In this document: one piece after another, positions 20,807-31,047 of the stretch
Position numbering within the stretch: the stretch's first letter is position 1
Layout of the letters: the number at the start of each line of letters is the position of its first letter
Position numbers and translations under genes: made by a program
Assembly (NCBI GenBank): GCA_963210315.1
Contig: OY723252.1
Span: forward strand, 620,001-684,000
Length of the DNA stretch: 64,000 nucleotides
Direction of reading: 5' to 3'
Origin: Rhynchopus euleeides
Taxonomy: Eukaryota; Euglenozoa; Diplonemea; Diplonemida; Diplonemidae
Notes under the pieces: generated by a model
Seen by the model: the letters and a program-made list of their open reading frames with translations, nothing else
Databases searched by the model: none
What the model was told of the DNA's origin: nothing

Positions 20807-21990
20807 TCTCAACAACTGCTCTTCTTGCTTCCCTGTGTGTGCGTGTGTTTGTCTGGGTGTGGTGAGGTGTGATTTGCCCGCGTCAAAACACACACGTCTT
20901 TGTTGCCGCGCAAAGCAAAGAGAGCTGTCCAAGCCCAAGCCCATGCCCACAAAGAGGGCTGCGGGCTGTTCCAACCTAGCTGGGTTTTGACGCAGGAGAA
21001 CGTACTGTTGTTGTGGTGGACAGACAATGTGCCAGCGTGTTGTGTGTACGGTGTTAGGACTGGTGACAACATGATGGATGTGCATCACTGTGGCTGTCGC
21101 CTCGCGGAAGAAAGAAGAAGCAACAGAGGATGCGGGTGAGCTGGTGGGGTGGTGTGGGGTGGGGGCACTGCGTCGCTGTGTTTCATCACTTGTAGAACCT
21201 TCTTTCATCAGGCATTGCTCTCCAGGCGGCGTGTAGGGGGCGAGTGGGCAACGACTGCCCACCAAGAGTGGAGCTGAGACACACCCCCGTAAACAGAACA
21301 AAGCTGGACCGCACGGCACGGGGCCACACTGCCACCACACAACAGTGGTGACACCCTGACCACCTGTCGATTGCCGTGGTGCTTTCAGCGTCCCTGCCAC
21401 ATGCGACAGAGGTGAAGAACAGCAGACAAGCGAGGGTGTTGCCAGGCTGTGTTGGCAGGCAGTGCCCAGCAAGAACAGAAATGAATACCGAGAGGCAGCC
21501 TGCCAGGGGGAGGTGCTGCCCTAATGCAGCACACGACAGAGGCACGACACAAATATGGGGGAGGGGGGTGGGTGGGGGGTGCGGGGGGGTTCGGAAGTGT
21601 GGGAAAGGGCTCCTCCCGGCGTGCTTGGTCTTCTGAAATGTTTTGCCCACCTACACTCTACAGACCAACACCATGCAGGCGACCAGACGGTTGCACAAAA
21701 AGATCTCGCCACCCCTCAGTAGCCGCTCTTGAGCAACGAAGCGCGCAACATCGAGCCTCACGGAAAGGAGGCGTACGCACACACGCACAACAAACACGGG
21801 ACACCATCTGCTGCCCCTGATACCCGAGGCGGGGGCGGTGCGGTGACGCCGATGCGGCCTGTATGGCAGTACCGTGGCGTCCTGCTTCTGCCGTTCAGAG
21901 CCGCAGCAACCTGGTGTTGTTGTTGTGCGCTGGCGTGACACACCAAGAGGGGGGATGGGGGTGAGGATGAAAGAATGCAGGTGTACTTTT
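20807..21990 (-). repeat. Duplicated 5' flank of DUF4116 genes (copy a)
   Basis: About 1.2 kb upstream of copy 1 is almost identical to 24468-25651 upstream of copy 2, differing by a few substitutions and 1-3 bp indels. Near-identity outside coding sequence indicates a recent tandem duplication or gene conversion that includes the leader region. No gene is seen inside; frames here are shadows. Confidence 0.85.
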
Positions 21991-22385
21991 AATCCCCGGT
22001 CTTCCAAGCCAGCAATCCCCGATTCATCCCCGCATTATTCCAGCCAAAAAATGGTACCCAATGTCCCTCCTCCGCAAACCCGAACCGGGAGGGATCCCAT
22101 TCAGTGAGGAAAAAATTGGCTGACCCGATCCAGCCCGCAACCCCACATTTCAAGCTCCACCCCTGCCTGAAAAAAAAGGACGATGCGAAGGGGACCATCG
22201 ACCAAGAGCGGACGGCCTGGCAGGAGGGGTCGGCACAAAAAGCCTACAACCACCCTTTTACCAAGCAGTCCTGCTGGCACGTCCTGAACCGTCTGCTTTC
22301 CTTGGCTCCTTTCCTTGTGTTCAGCAAGCCGGAAGCAAGGGCTTGCCAGTGGGGCTGGTGCAGCCAGCAGGGGGAGGTGCCTGTT
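21991..22385 (-). repeat. Duplicated 3' flank of DUF4116 genes (copy a)
   Basis: Nearly identical to 29855-30251. It lies just 3' of copy 2, and its partner lies 3' of copy 3, so the duplication unit comprised gene plus 3' flank plus the 5' flank of the next gene. Contains TAATCCCCGGTCTTCC, GGGACCATCGACCAAGAGCG and AAGCAGTCCTGCTGGCACG. Confidence 0.8.
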
Positions 22386-24467
22386 CTAATGCAGCTCAGG
22401 GAAGGCGGCAGCAAGGACGTCGCTGTCGCGCCGCAGCGGGGCTGACGCGTGGATGAAGGCGTTTGGGTCGGCACGCACAGCAGACAGCACCACCTCCTTG
22501 TCGTAGCACAGCGCTGTGGGGGCGTACATCAGGGCACGTCCCTGCTGTCGCACAGCCGCCAGCACCACCTCACGCTTGTTCCGCAGTGGGTGATGGGCCA
22601 AGCGCAGCGCACTGCCGCAACTCGTCACGGCTGCGAGGGCCACCTCTTCGTCAGCACAGAAGACAGGATCGACGAACTGCAGAGCATCGCCGTGTGCACG
22701 AGCTGCTTGAAGCACAACCGACCTGTCGCTTCGCAGTGAAGGGTCAGCGTACTGCATCGCCCTCCCGTCCTGCAAGACGGCAGCCAGTTGAAGCTCCTTG
22801 TCACGGCACAGCGAAGCACTGGCGAAGTGAAGAGCGAGCCCCCACTTGCGTACGGCTGCAAGCATGAAGTCTCTGTTGCTGTAGAAGGAACGGTCGGCGT
22901 AGCGATGACCACCCCCGCCACGTGTGGCTGCGAGCACCACCTCCTCGTCCTTCCGGCAAGTCACGTCAGCATTACAAAGTGCGTAACCGGCTGACTGCAC
23001 AGCGGCAAGCACGACCTCACGATCCTTGCACAGGTTGTTTGAAGCATACTTCAACGTATTACCCTTCTTCCGCACGGCTGCGAGGACCACATCTCTGTTG
23101 CTGCGGATCGAATCATCACAGTACTCCAAGGCCAGAGGGTCCTGTGCCACCGCAGCAAGCTGCACCTCCGTGTCGCCCTTCACGGAGGGGTGGGCGTGCT
23201 GCAAGGCACACCCATTCAGCTTGACACACTGCAGCACGAAGTCTCTGTTGGCCTGGAGTGACTTGTCTGCGACAGCGAGCACGTCTGGGTGCCGCCGCAC
23301 ACCTGCCAGCACCACCTCCTCGTCCTTCTGCAGGTGGGATGGGACACACTGCAGTGCCACGAACTGATTCATTCCTCTGCTGTGCATGGCAGCCAGCACC
23401 ACCTCCCTGTCGCCCTGCAGGGAAGGGTGGGCGTATCGGAGTGCATCAGGCCACGTCTCGAGTGCTGCAAGGACAAGGTCTCGGTCGCAGCGCAGCGACT
23501 CCTCTGCATGTTGCAGCATGGTGCCATCCCACAGAGCTACCTCACGTTGGAACCCTGTGTCGTCGCGCAGTGAAGATGCTATGGTGTGGAAACCCCTGAA
23601 CTGCGATGCCCGCACGGCAACGAGGAGCGCCTCCCTGTTGTCTGACAGTGAAGCGTCAAATGAACGACTTGTGGATCCGGAATGAAGGAGAAGCTCCTCG
23701 TCGCTGCGCAGTGCCTCACTTGCGTACGTTAGATCCCTTGCCGCCATTACCACCTGCCTGTCGTTGCGGAGGGACTCACAGGCGTACTCGAGTGCATCGC
23801 TGCTTGCTTGCACAGCTGCCATGACGACCTCCCTGTCGGCCTGCAGCGCCGCAACGACATGAACGAGTGAATAGCCCCAGCGCTGCACAACAGTGAGGAC
23901 GAACGGCTTGTTGCTGCGGAGTGCCGCAGATGCGTGCATGAGGGCATCTGGATCATTGATGATTGCCGTCAGCACCACGTCCTCGTCATCACGCAGGTCT
24001 TCGGAAGCGTGTTGAAGTGCGTCACCGGACATGTTCGCAGCTGCAGTGACGATGTCTGTGTCACTGCGGAGAGATTCATCCAGGTGCTCCAGCTCATCCC
24101 CGTCACACGTCACTATCGCAAGCGCCACGTCACGCAGACGCCGTGCCCAAACAGGGATCGTCGTCATGTCAAACTGCCGCCACCCGTTCTCACGCATGTG
24201 CTTCTGCATCTCCTGCACGAAGCGAGCACCCGACAAGGCGACGTGGATGGAGCAGCCCTGGGACACACCTGCGGCACCGGACAGAGGGGTGCTGTCGTGG
24301 AGCACGTGCCCATCCACCGCCAGCTCCACGTCCTCGGCAAGCACGTCTGCAGGCGACCCGAGCACCACGTCGAGTGCCTTTGCTTTGAGATGCACCGGCG
24401 TGTCGTCCTCCCCGATGTGCACCGCATGCTGCTCCCCACACAGCCTGTCCTGCAGGTACACCTCCAT
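22386..24467 (-). CDS. Ubiquitin-like / DUF4116-repeat protein, copy 2
   Basis: 693 aa, ATG at 24467, stop TAG at 22388-22386 directly after the AAFPELH ending. The Ub-like N-terminus is essentially the same as copy 1; the spacer after it differs (here QEMQKHMRENGWRQFD). The DUF4116 repeat chain follows, with scattered differences in repeat cores and one fewer stretch than copy 1 near the middle. Its frame is undamaged. It is a paralogue of copy 1 within a tandem array on the same strand. Confidence 0.85.
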   Translation of the reverse strand: MEVYLQDRLCGEQHAVHIGEDDTPVHLKAKALDVVLGSPADVLAEDVELAVDGHVLHDSTPLSGAAGVSQGCSIHVALSGARFVQEMQKHMRENGWRQFDMTTIPVWARRLRDVALAIVTCDGDELEHLDESLRSDTDIVTAAANMSGDALQHASEDLRDDEDVVLTAIINDPDALMHASAALRSNKPFVLTVVQRWGYSLVHVVAALQADREVVMAAVQASSDALEYACESLRNDRQVVMAARDLTYASEALRSDEELLLHSGSTSRSFDASLSDNREALLVAVRASQFRGFHTIASSLRDDTGFQREVALWDGTMLQHAEESLRCDRDLVLAALETWPDALRYAHPSLQGDREVVLAAMHSRGMNQFVALQCVPSHLQKDEEVVLAGVRRHPDVLAVADKSLQANRDFVLQCVKLNGCALQHAHPSVKGDTEVQLAAVAQDPLALEYCDDSIRSNRDVVLAAVRKKGNTLKYASNNLCKDREVVLAAVQSAGYALCNADVTCRKDEEVVLAATRGGGGHRYADRSFYSNRDFMLAAVRKWGLALHFASASLCRDKELQLAAVLQDGRAMQYADPSLRSDRSVVLQAARAHGDALQFVDPVFCADEEVALAAVTSCGSALRLAHHPLRNKREVVLAAVRQQGRALMYAPTALCYDKEVVLSAVRADPNAFIHASAPLRRDSDVLAAAFPELH

Positions 24468-25651
24468 TCTCAACAACTGCTCTTCTTGCTTCCCTGTGTG
24501 TGCGTGTGTTTGTCTGGGTGGGGTGAGGTGTGATTTGCCCGCGTCAGAACACACACGTCTTTGTTGCCGCGCAAAGCAAAGAGAGCTGTCCAAGCCCAAG
24601 AGCCCATGCCCACAAAGAGGGCTGCGGGCTGTTCCAACCTAGCTGGGTCTTGACGCAGGAGAACGTAGTGTTGTTGTGGTGGACAGACAATGTGCCAGCG
24701 TGTTGTGTGTACGGTGTTAGGACTGGCGACAACATGATGGGTGTGCATCACTGTGGCTGTCGCTTCGCGGAAGAAAGAAGAAGCAACAGAGGATGCGGGT
24801 GAGCTGGTGGGGTGGTGTGGGGTGGGCACTGCGTCGCTGTGTTTCATCACTTGTGGAACCTTCTTTCATCAGGCATTGCTCTCCAGGCGGCGTGTAGGGG
24901 GCGAGTGGGCAACGACTGCCCACCAAGAGTGGAGCTGAGACACACCCCCGTAAACAGAACAAAGCTGGACCGCACGGCACGGGGCCACACTGCCACCACA
25001 CAACAGTGATGACACCCTGACCACCTGTCGATTGCCGTGGTGCTTTCAGCGTCCCTGCCACATGCGACAGAGGTGAAGAACGGCAGACAAGCGAGGGTGT
25101 TGCCAGGCTGTGTTGGCAGGCAGTGCCCAGCAAGAACAGAAATGAATACCGAGAGGCAGCCTGCCAGGGGGAGGTGCTGCCCTAATGCAGCACACGACAG
25201 AGGCACGACACAAATATGGGGGAGGGGGGTGGGTGGGGGGTGCGGGGGGGTTCGGAAGTGTGGGAAAGGGCTCCTCCCGGCGTGCTTGGTCTTCTGAAAT
25301 GTTTTGCCCACCTACACTCTACAGACCAACATCATGCAGGCGACCAGACGGTTGCACAAAAAGATCTCACCACCACCCCTCAGTAGCCGCTCTTGAGCAA
25401 CGAAGCGCGCAACATCGAGCCTCACGGAAAGGAGGCGTACGCACACACGCACAACAAACACGGGACACCATCTGCTGCCCCTGATACCCGAGGCGGGGGC
25501 GGTGCGGTGACGCCGATGCGGCCTGTATGGCAGTACCGTGGCGTCCTGCTTCTGCCGTTCGGAGCCGCAGCAACCTGGTGTTGTTGTTGTGCGCTGGCGT
25601 GACACACCAAGAGGGGGGATGGGGGTGAGGATGAAAGAATGCAGGTGTACT
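24468..25651 (-). repeat. Duplicated 5' flank of DUF4116 genes (copy b)
   Basis: Partner of 20807-21990. It ends in AATGCAGGTGTACT (25638-25651), which reappears at 29841-29854 after the inserted block. Without the block this flank would run straight into the 3' flank of copy 3, as 21990 runs into 21991. Confidence 0.85.
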
Positions 25652-25905
25652 TTGAACGATTTTGAACGATTTTTGGCCGTGCTCGTCGCGTCCCCCGGTG
25701 AGGGGGGACGCTGTTTCGTGTTCTCCTTGCCGCACGGAGGCATTGCCTTACGTCGCCTCTTCCTCTTTTCCTTTATGGGCGGGTTAGTCTGGCTCAGAGG
25801 GCGGGACCGTGCTGATATGCACAGTGACGACTCTCCCTTTTTTTGTTGTGCCCGCCCCCTGCCGAGTCGTGGCTGCTGCCTCTCAGACTGGGGGCGGGCG
25901 GTCGC
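25652..25905 (-). repeat. Retroelement 3' module, copy 1
   Basis: About 255 bp shared with 43939-44198 and with the window end (63837-64000). It includes GGCCGTGCTCGT, CGCACGGAGGCATTGCCTTA, CGTCGCCTCTTCCTCTTTTC, GAGGGCGGGACCGTGCTGAT and CAGTGACGACTCTCCC. The tail repeats at the left mark the 3' end of a minus-strand copy. Noncoding; SINE-like. Confidence 0.7.
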
Positions 25906-25977
25906 CGACGCTGACGCGCCTGGCGGCCCGTGGAAAGTGACGTGGGTCTGGGGGGTGGGGGGGGGGGGGGGGGGGGT

Positions 25978-26129
25978 AGGGGGGGGTCAAATGGGGGTGA
26001 CAAACACGATTTTTCAAAAAACCGGCGCAGAGGCCCCAAAGCCCCCGTAAACCCTCCAAACCCCCCCAGATCGGTCCGGAAACCCATCGAACCCCACTTT
26101 TCCACCATTCCGGGCACCTCAGGTGCCCG
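25978..26129. repeat. Outer inverted repeat, left arm
   Basis: Reverse complement of 27967-28130 with few differences. It includes GACAAACACGATTTTT, CCGGCGCAGAGGCCCC, CCAGATCGGTCCGGAAACCC and CGGGCACCTCAGGTGCCCG, the last itself a palindrome. The two arms enclose about 1.84 kb, of which 0.83 kb is a later foldback insertion. Confidence 0.7.
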
Positions 26130-26133
26130 AATT

Positions 26134-26962
26134 GGGGTACCTAAATTTTGTGCCACCGTTTGGTACCGTACAGTGCCACTGTGTGGGAGGTTGGAAAAGA
26201 AAATGCCCCAACACACCACATCTGAGGGTTGCAATGCATGTTGCTTGCCAACCACGTCATCCGGTGGGTGTCAGGCGCTATGTAGGTGGCATTAGCCAGG
26301 TCTTCGATGTGTTCTGGCTTGTATATATACCTCCCTGCCTGCGGCACAGGCACTGCCTTTGTCCCCCACACCAGCCACAGAGAGCGTATTGTACTCGGTC
26401 CACGGTTGCTGATTCATTGTGATGCGTTGTATCCTCGAGTGAACGTCACACACTAGTGGCACCACCACCCGCCATCCGAGAGCTGTATTGACTTTGCGCG
26501 CTTCCGTTGTATTCACCTCGCCACGCATATTGCACCGTTCAGTACCAGTGCTCTTGGGCCAGGCAAAGTAGACCGCAGCAACTACCAATTCTGGCACAAT
26601 GGGTACCACGACAGCGCACTTCATGTGTTCCCGGAATGTACAGCTCGTGTTGCAACAGTCGTTGTCAACACATCCCGGTTGTGGAGCACTGCTGCACAGG
26701 AATCACACGACCATCTGGACTGTTCCGTACCTACAGGCAGCCTCCCGGTGCATGGTGGCAGGGAGGTATATATACAAGCCAGAACACATCGAAGACCTGG
26801 CTAATGCCACCTACATAGCGCCTGACACCCACCGGATGACGTGGTTGGCAAGCAACATGCATTGCAACCCTGAGATGTGGTGTGTTGGGGCATTTTCTTT
26901 TCCAACCTCCCACACAGTGGCACTGTACGGTACCAAACGGTGGCACAAAATTTAGGTACCCC
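26134..26962. mobile_element. 829-bp foldback/MITE element with 206-bp TIRs and AATT target duplication
   Basis: The left arm 26134-26339 and right arm 26757-26962 are inverted copies with about one mismatch seen. Ends are GGGGTACCTAAATTTT and its complement. AATT flanks both ends (26130-26133, 26963-26966). The empty site is visible in the outer right arm, where GCCCGAATTGGTG continues uninterrupted, so the insertion and 4-bp duplication can be read directly. The 417-bp centre has no transposase, so it is nonautonomous. Confidence 0.85.
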
Positions 26963-27254
26963 AATTGGTGCCCCTGATTTACCCCTTTTTCACTACGCAC
27001 AAACTACGCAATCTGGGGGGGGGGGGGTCTCGCTTTTTGGTCCCCCCCCAGTTTTTTTTGGTCCCCCTTTCTGTGTGGCTACTGAGACAGGACTGGAGGC
27101 ACTGCGCTGACCGAGCAAAAAATTATTGCCAGAACTCACTATACACCGTACGAAAGAACGCACGACATGTGGGGCGGGACTCCAGAAACACCTGGGCAAG
27201 GTTGCCCCATGCCCAGAAACACCTGAGAAGGAAGTGAGTTCCAGGAGCCGCGTA

Positions 27255-27875
27255 GAACACCCTCGAGATTGTGAATGATGATACGATCACAGCCTTCAGG
27301 GCGCTGCGAGGTGCCACCCTGAAGGTGGCCCTTGACATCAAGGAGAGCGTCGGCCGAGGGGTCGACGAAAAGCTGAAGAAGGCGCTACTGGCACTGGATC
27401 CCGCGGGGTATACGGAGGTCACCGCCACACAGGCAACCTCCGCTGACAACGTCCAGGAGACGTTATCCGAGGGGATCACAACGGCACTAGAGATCTGTGT
27501 CACGGGATCCAGGCGCCCACTCTCCCTCGACGGTCTGGGGATTGTTGTTGGGTATGGTGTCGTTTCCTGCAGCTGCAAAAAAGCGTAGCAACTGTGCTTC
27601 CTTCTTCCTTAATGATGCGTTGACGCTTCCACCCGGAGGAGCTGAAGCAGGCACCGCTTAATGATGCGTTGATGCTTCCACCCGACGAGCTGAAGCAGGC
27701 ACCGCGCCAAAGGGCACCCCCAAAGAGACCTGCAAAGACTGCGTCGAAACCCGCACCGAAGGCTGCCAGCGCTGCAGCACCTGAAGAACCTGCAGCACCT
27801 GCAGCACCTGAAGCGCCTGCACCCTCACTGACCCCGGAACAGCAAGAACTCCTTGAGTTTGGGGTCCCGGCATAG
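27255..27875 (+). CDS. Possible gene fragment, unrecognised (two open segments)
   Basis: Two open segments on the plus strand, about 27268-27551 and 27706-27875, separated by a 49-bp tandem repeat. The first reads as ordinary acidic/basic protein (TITAFRALRGATLKVALDIK, later EKLKKALLALDPAGYTEV) but has no in-frame ATG. A GTATGG donor-like site occurs at 27552. The second is Ala/Pro/Lys-rich, like a histone H1 tail, and ends in a stop at 27873-27875. Phases of the two segments do not join cleanly with the splice sites I can see. It may be a captured host fragment or the remnant of an element gene. It is the only plus-strand candidate in the window. Confidence 0.25.
27583..27707. repeat. 49-bp tandem duplication plus short repeat shared with 40459-40508
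   Basis: TGATGCGTTGACGCTTCCAC is preceded by GCGTAGCAACTGTGCTTCC and TTCTTCCTTAA both here and at 40459-40508 (one mismatch). The downstream CCGGAGGAGCTGAAGCAGG block is duplicated with a 49-bp period. A shorter piece recurs at 39975. Confidence 0.6.
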
Positions 27876-27966
27876 AGACAGAGAATGGCTGAGTAAATCA
27901 AAAAATGAGACCCCCCCCCCCCCTTTTCACTACGCACAAACTACGCAATATGGGGTCGTCAGGGGC

Positions 27967-28130
27967 ACCACCAATTCGGGCACCTGAGGTGCCCGGAATG
28001 GTGGAAAAGTGGGGTTCGATGGGTTTCCGGACCGATCTGGGGGGGTTTGGAGGGTTTACGGGGGCTTTGGGGCCTCTGCGCCGGTTTTTTAAAAAATCGT
28101 GTTTGTCCACGTAAAAGGGTGGCATTTGAC
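27967..28130. repeat. Outer inverted repeat, right arm
   Basis: Inverted partner of 25978-26129. It contains the intact sequence GAATTGGTGGTGCCCCTGA, which serves as the pre-insertion reference for the foldback element at 26134. It is directly followed by the CTAGG end of the CGATAAT element. Confidence 0.7.
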
Positions 28131-28135
28131 CCCCC

Positions 28136-29730
28136 CTAGGCATACAGTGCAAACGATAATTATTATCGCACATATACCAGATACGATAATTTTCAGAAAA
28201 TTATCGCATACGATAATTTATTATCGCATACGATAATCCATTATCGTATGATGCGATAATCCCATTATCGTATACGACCGGATACGATAATTATTATCGT
28301 ATGCGATAACATACGATAATCCCATTATCGTATGCGATACCCACCTGATTTTGCCCGAAACCAATCACCGAAATCTCCAGTTTACCACCGCCAAACGCCA
28401 CCAAACCCCGCCAAGGGCCACAATCAGCCACAAAATAGAGATCACTACCATTCTCCCAGCCCCAGGAAGGGTAAGATGAGCCTGTGGGGTCCGGTGCTGC
28501 AGGCAGGGTACGCGTACTGGTCTGTGTCCGGGCTGCTGTGGTCATCGACAAGGCTGTGTGGTCTGTCCGAAGGAGGTGGATGGTGGTCTCCCTCAGGTGG
28601 ATCGCGTCTCTCCAATCCTGCATGGGCTCAGGTGTCTCCAGATGATCATCACCCCTTGCCTTGCTGTCGGTGAGGATGGCGCCCGAGCTCCGCCTTGTAG
28701 CGCAGCGGAGTCGTGCAGGTCAGGCAGGCTCCTTGAGGCCTCCGAGGTGATGTGCGCGCGCCACCCCGTGGTTCCTTGTAGAGTTGCAGACAGGTCCGTG
28801 CGCACGGTGGGAGCGTTCGTATCGCCCGTTCCGTGCCAGGTCCTGAAGAATACCTTTGGTTGAGTATTGCCTCTCTCGGGTTCAAACCCCATTCAAGGTC
28901 CTTCGCTATGTCATCACTGGTCGTCAGTCAGAGGGGAAGAACGGTGTTCCTCACTTTTTCACTGCTCACGGGAGCGAAGGCCAAGTCCAACATAAGTGGT
29001 AGCCTTGAAGAGAAATCTCCTGATCTCTCCAAACATTGCACCGAAGACCACACCTGCCTATCAGGTTCTTCCCCATCAGTCGAACAGTCTTTCTTGTTCA
29101 TGTTCTGGGCAGGGTGCTCTGTCTCGGTCACCCCGACACCTGCTTCAACTAGGCTAGCCCAACGTCTTCCCTCAGTGTTCTCACAGGGGTGTCCTCAGTA
29201 TCTGGGTCCCGACGGCAAGCGTACCAGTCGGCTTTGCGAACCCGCAACAGGCTGTACTGGTGGTTGCATACCGCCGCAAGTATGACCCTGTTGCTGCGTA
29301 GTCATGTTTTCCATGAAGTGGGGTGGCGACAGGGTGTAAGTCACGAGGGGAAGGGCATGTGGAACGGCCACTGCCCAATCCCCAGAGTCCTCTCCGCCCC
29401 ACTGTGCCTGAAACTTCTTCAGACAGACATAGTGATGTGCATGTCATGGCACTATGTGTGTTGTGTCTCTGCTACCCATTTGTGAGGGACATTCTACACT
29501 TCTGAGTGAAGCCCCCCGTCACCAATAATTCAAAGAAGCAAAAATGGCAGCTTCCGGCTCCACTTTTACCACTTTTTCAATGTGCTCTGGGCTGATTTCT
29601 GGTTTTCCGAAAATCTCAAAAAATTATCGCACCATTATCGTATATTATCGTATACGATAATATACGATAATGGGAATACGATAATAATTATCGTATGCGA
29701 TAATAATTATCGTTTGCACTGTATGCCTAG
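28136..29730. mobile_element. 1.6-kb TIR element with CGATAAT-rich subterminal arrays
   Basis: The ends are perfect inverted copies for about 35 bp, starting CTAGGCATACAGTGCAAACG and continuing ATAATTATTATCGCA (28136-28170 and 29696-29730). Just inside both ends (28156-28345 and 29622-29715) are dense CGATAAT/ATTATCG units in alternating orientation that can pair with each other. The 28346-29580 centre shows no convincing gene. Both ends carry CTAG, as does the smaller element at 40592. Homopolymer flanks hide any target duplication. Confidence 0.65.
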
Positions 29731-29854
29731 GGGGGGGGGGGGTGCTGGGGTGTCGGGCCGAAGCCCTTGACCGCTGTTGATTTTTGCAGGTTTCACGAGA
29801 TCAGGTAGTCCTTCTCGCTGTGCTCCGTCACCCCTGCCTCAATGCAGGTGTACT

Positions 29855-30251
29855 ATTAATCCCCGGTCTTCCAAGCCAGCAATCCCCGATTCATCCCCGC
29901 ATTATTCCAGCCAAAAATGGTACCCAATGTCCCTCCTCCGCAAACCCGAACCGGGAGGGATCCCATTCAGTGAGGAAAAAATTGTCTGACCCGATCCAGC
30001 CCGCAACCCCACATTTCAAGCACCACCCCTGCCTGAAAAAAAAGGACGATGCGAAGGGGACCATCGACCAAGAGCGGACGGCCTGGCAGGAGGGGTCGGC
30101 ACAAAAAGCCTACAACCACCCTTTTACCAAGCAGTCCTGCTGGCACGTCCTGAACCGTCTGCTTTCCTTGGCTCCTTTCCTTGTGTTCAGCAAGCCGGAA
30201 GCAAGGGCTTGCCAGTGGGGCTGGTGCAGCCAGCAGGGGGAGGTGCCTGTT
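29855..30251 (-). repeat. Duplicated 3' flank of DUF4116 genes (copy b)
   Basis: Near-identical partner of 21991-22385, directly 3' of DUF4116 copy 3. It shows that copy 3 belonged to the same tandem array as copies 1 and 2 before the 4.19-kb insertion separated them. Confidence 0.8.
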
Positions 30252-30957
30252 CTAATGCAGCTCAGGGAAGGCGGCAGCAAGGACGTCGCTGTCGCGCCGC
30301 AGCGGGGCTGACGCGTGGATGAAGGCGTTTGGGTCGGCACGCACAGCAGACAGCACCACCTCCTTGTCGTAGCACAGCGCTGTGGAGGCGTACTGCAGGG
30401 CACATCCCTCCTGTCGCACAGCCGCCAGCACCACCTCACGCTTGTTCCGCAGTGTGGTGCGGGCGAAGCGCAGCGCACTGCCGCAACTCGTCACGGCTGC
30501 GAGGACCACCTCTTCGTCAGCACAGAAGACAGGATCGACGAACTGCAGAGCACCGCCGTGTGCACGAGCTGCTTGAAGCACAACCGACCTGTCGCTTCGC
30601 AGTGAAGGGTCAGCGTACTGCATCGCCCTCCCGTCCTGCAAGACGGCAGCCAGTTGAAGCTCCTTGTCACGGCACAGTGAAGCACTGGCGTGGCGAAGAG
30701 CGCACCCGCACTTGCGTACGGCTGCAAGCATGAAGCTGTAGAAGGAAGGGTCGGCGTAGCGGAGACCATGCCCGTCACCGTGTGTGGCTGCGAGCACCAC
30801 CTCCTCGTCCTTGTGGAATGTCACGTCAGCATATTGAAGTGCGTAACCGGATGACTGCACAGCTGCAAGCAGAACATCACGATCCCTGCGCAGGTTGTGT
30901 GAAGCATGCTCCAACATCTCACCACTCTTGCGCACGGCTGTGAGGACCACATCTCTA
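30252..30957 (-). pseudogene. Ubiquitin-like / DUF4116 gene, copy 3, truncated C-terminal part
   Basis: About 235 codons of DUF4116 repeats ending in AAFPELH and the same stop as copy 2. It has lost 9 bp (the NRD of FYSNRDFMLAAV) in frame. Homology stops at 30957 within GAGGACCACATCTCT; beyond it is unrelated G-rich and 391-bp repeat DNA. The Ub-like head and the first two thirds are missing, so this is a 5'-truncated pseudogene unless it continues in copy 4 (33951 onward). That is unlikely because the two overlap in the same repeat with different sequence. Confidence 0.75.
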
Positions 30958-31047
30958 CTGTCATGTTATTGGTTTATTTCTGTGTACAGATACACACTGC
31001 TGATTCGCTTGTCGGGTGGGGGGGGGGGGGGAAAAAAAAAAAAGGGG

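Larger units (their letters stand above)
25652..29840 (-). mobile_element. Nested insertion block with 14-bp target duplication
   Basis: The direct repeat AATGCAGGTGTACT (25638-25651 and 29841-29854) flanks 4.19 kb absent from the equivalent place at 21990. At its left edge is TTGAACGATTTTGAACGATTTTTGGCCG, which read on the minus strand is a tandem A/TCGTTC tail. Same-type 3' modules occur at 43939 and 63837. This is what a target-primed retroinsertion on the minus strand would leave. Inside it are a foldback element (26134-26962), an outer inverted repeat (25978-26129/27967-28130) and a CGATAAT-rich TIR element (28136-29730). Confidence 0.6.

Noticed and set aside
28860..28890. tRNA-like B-box GGGTTCAAACCCC
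   Set aside because: No cloverleaf, acceptor stem or A-box could be fitted around it.
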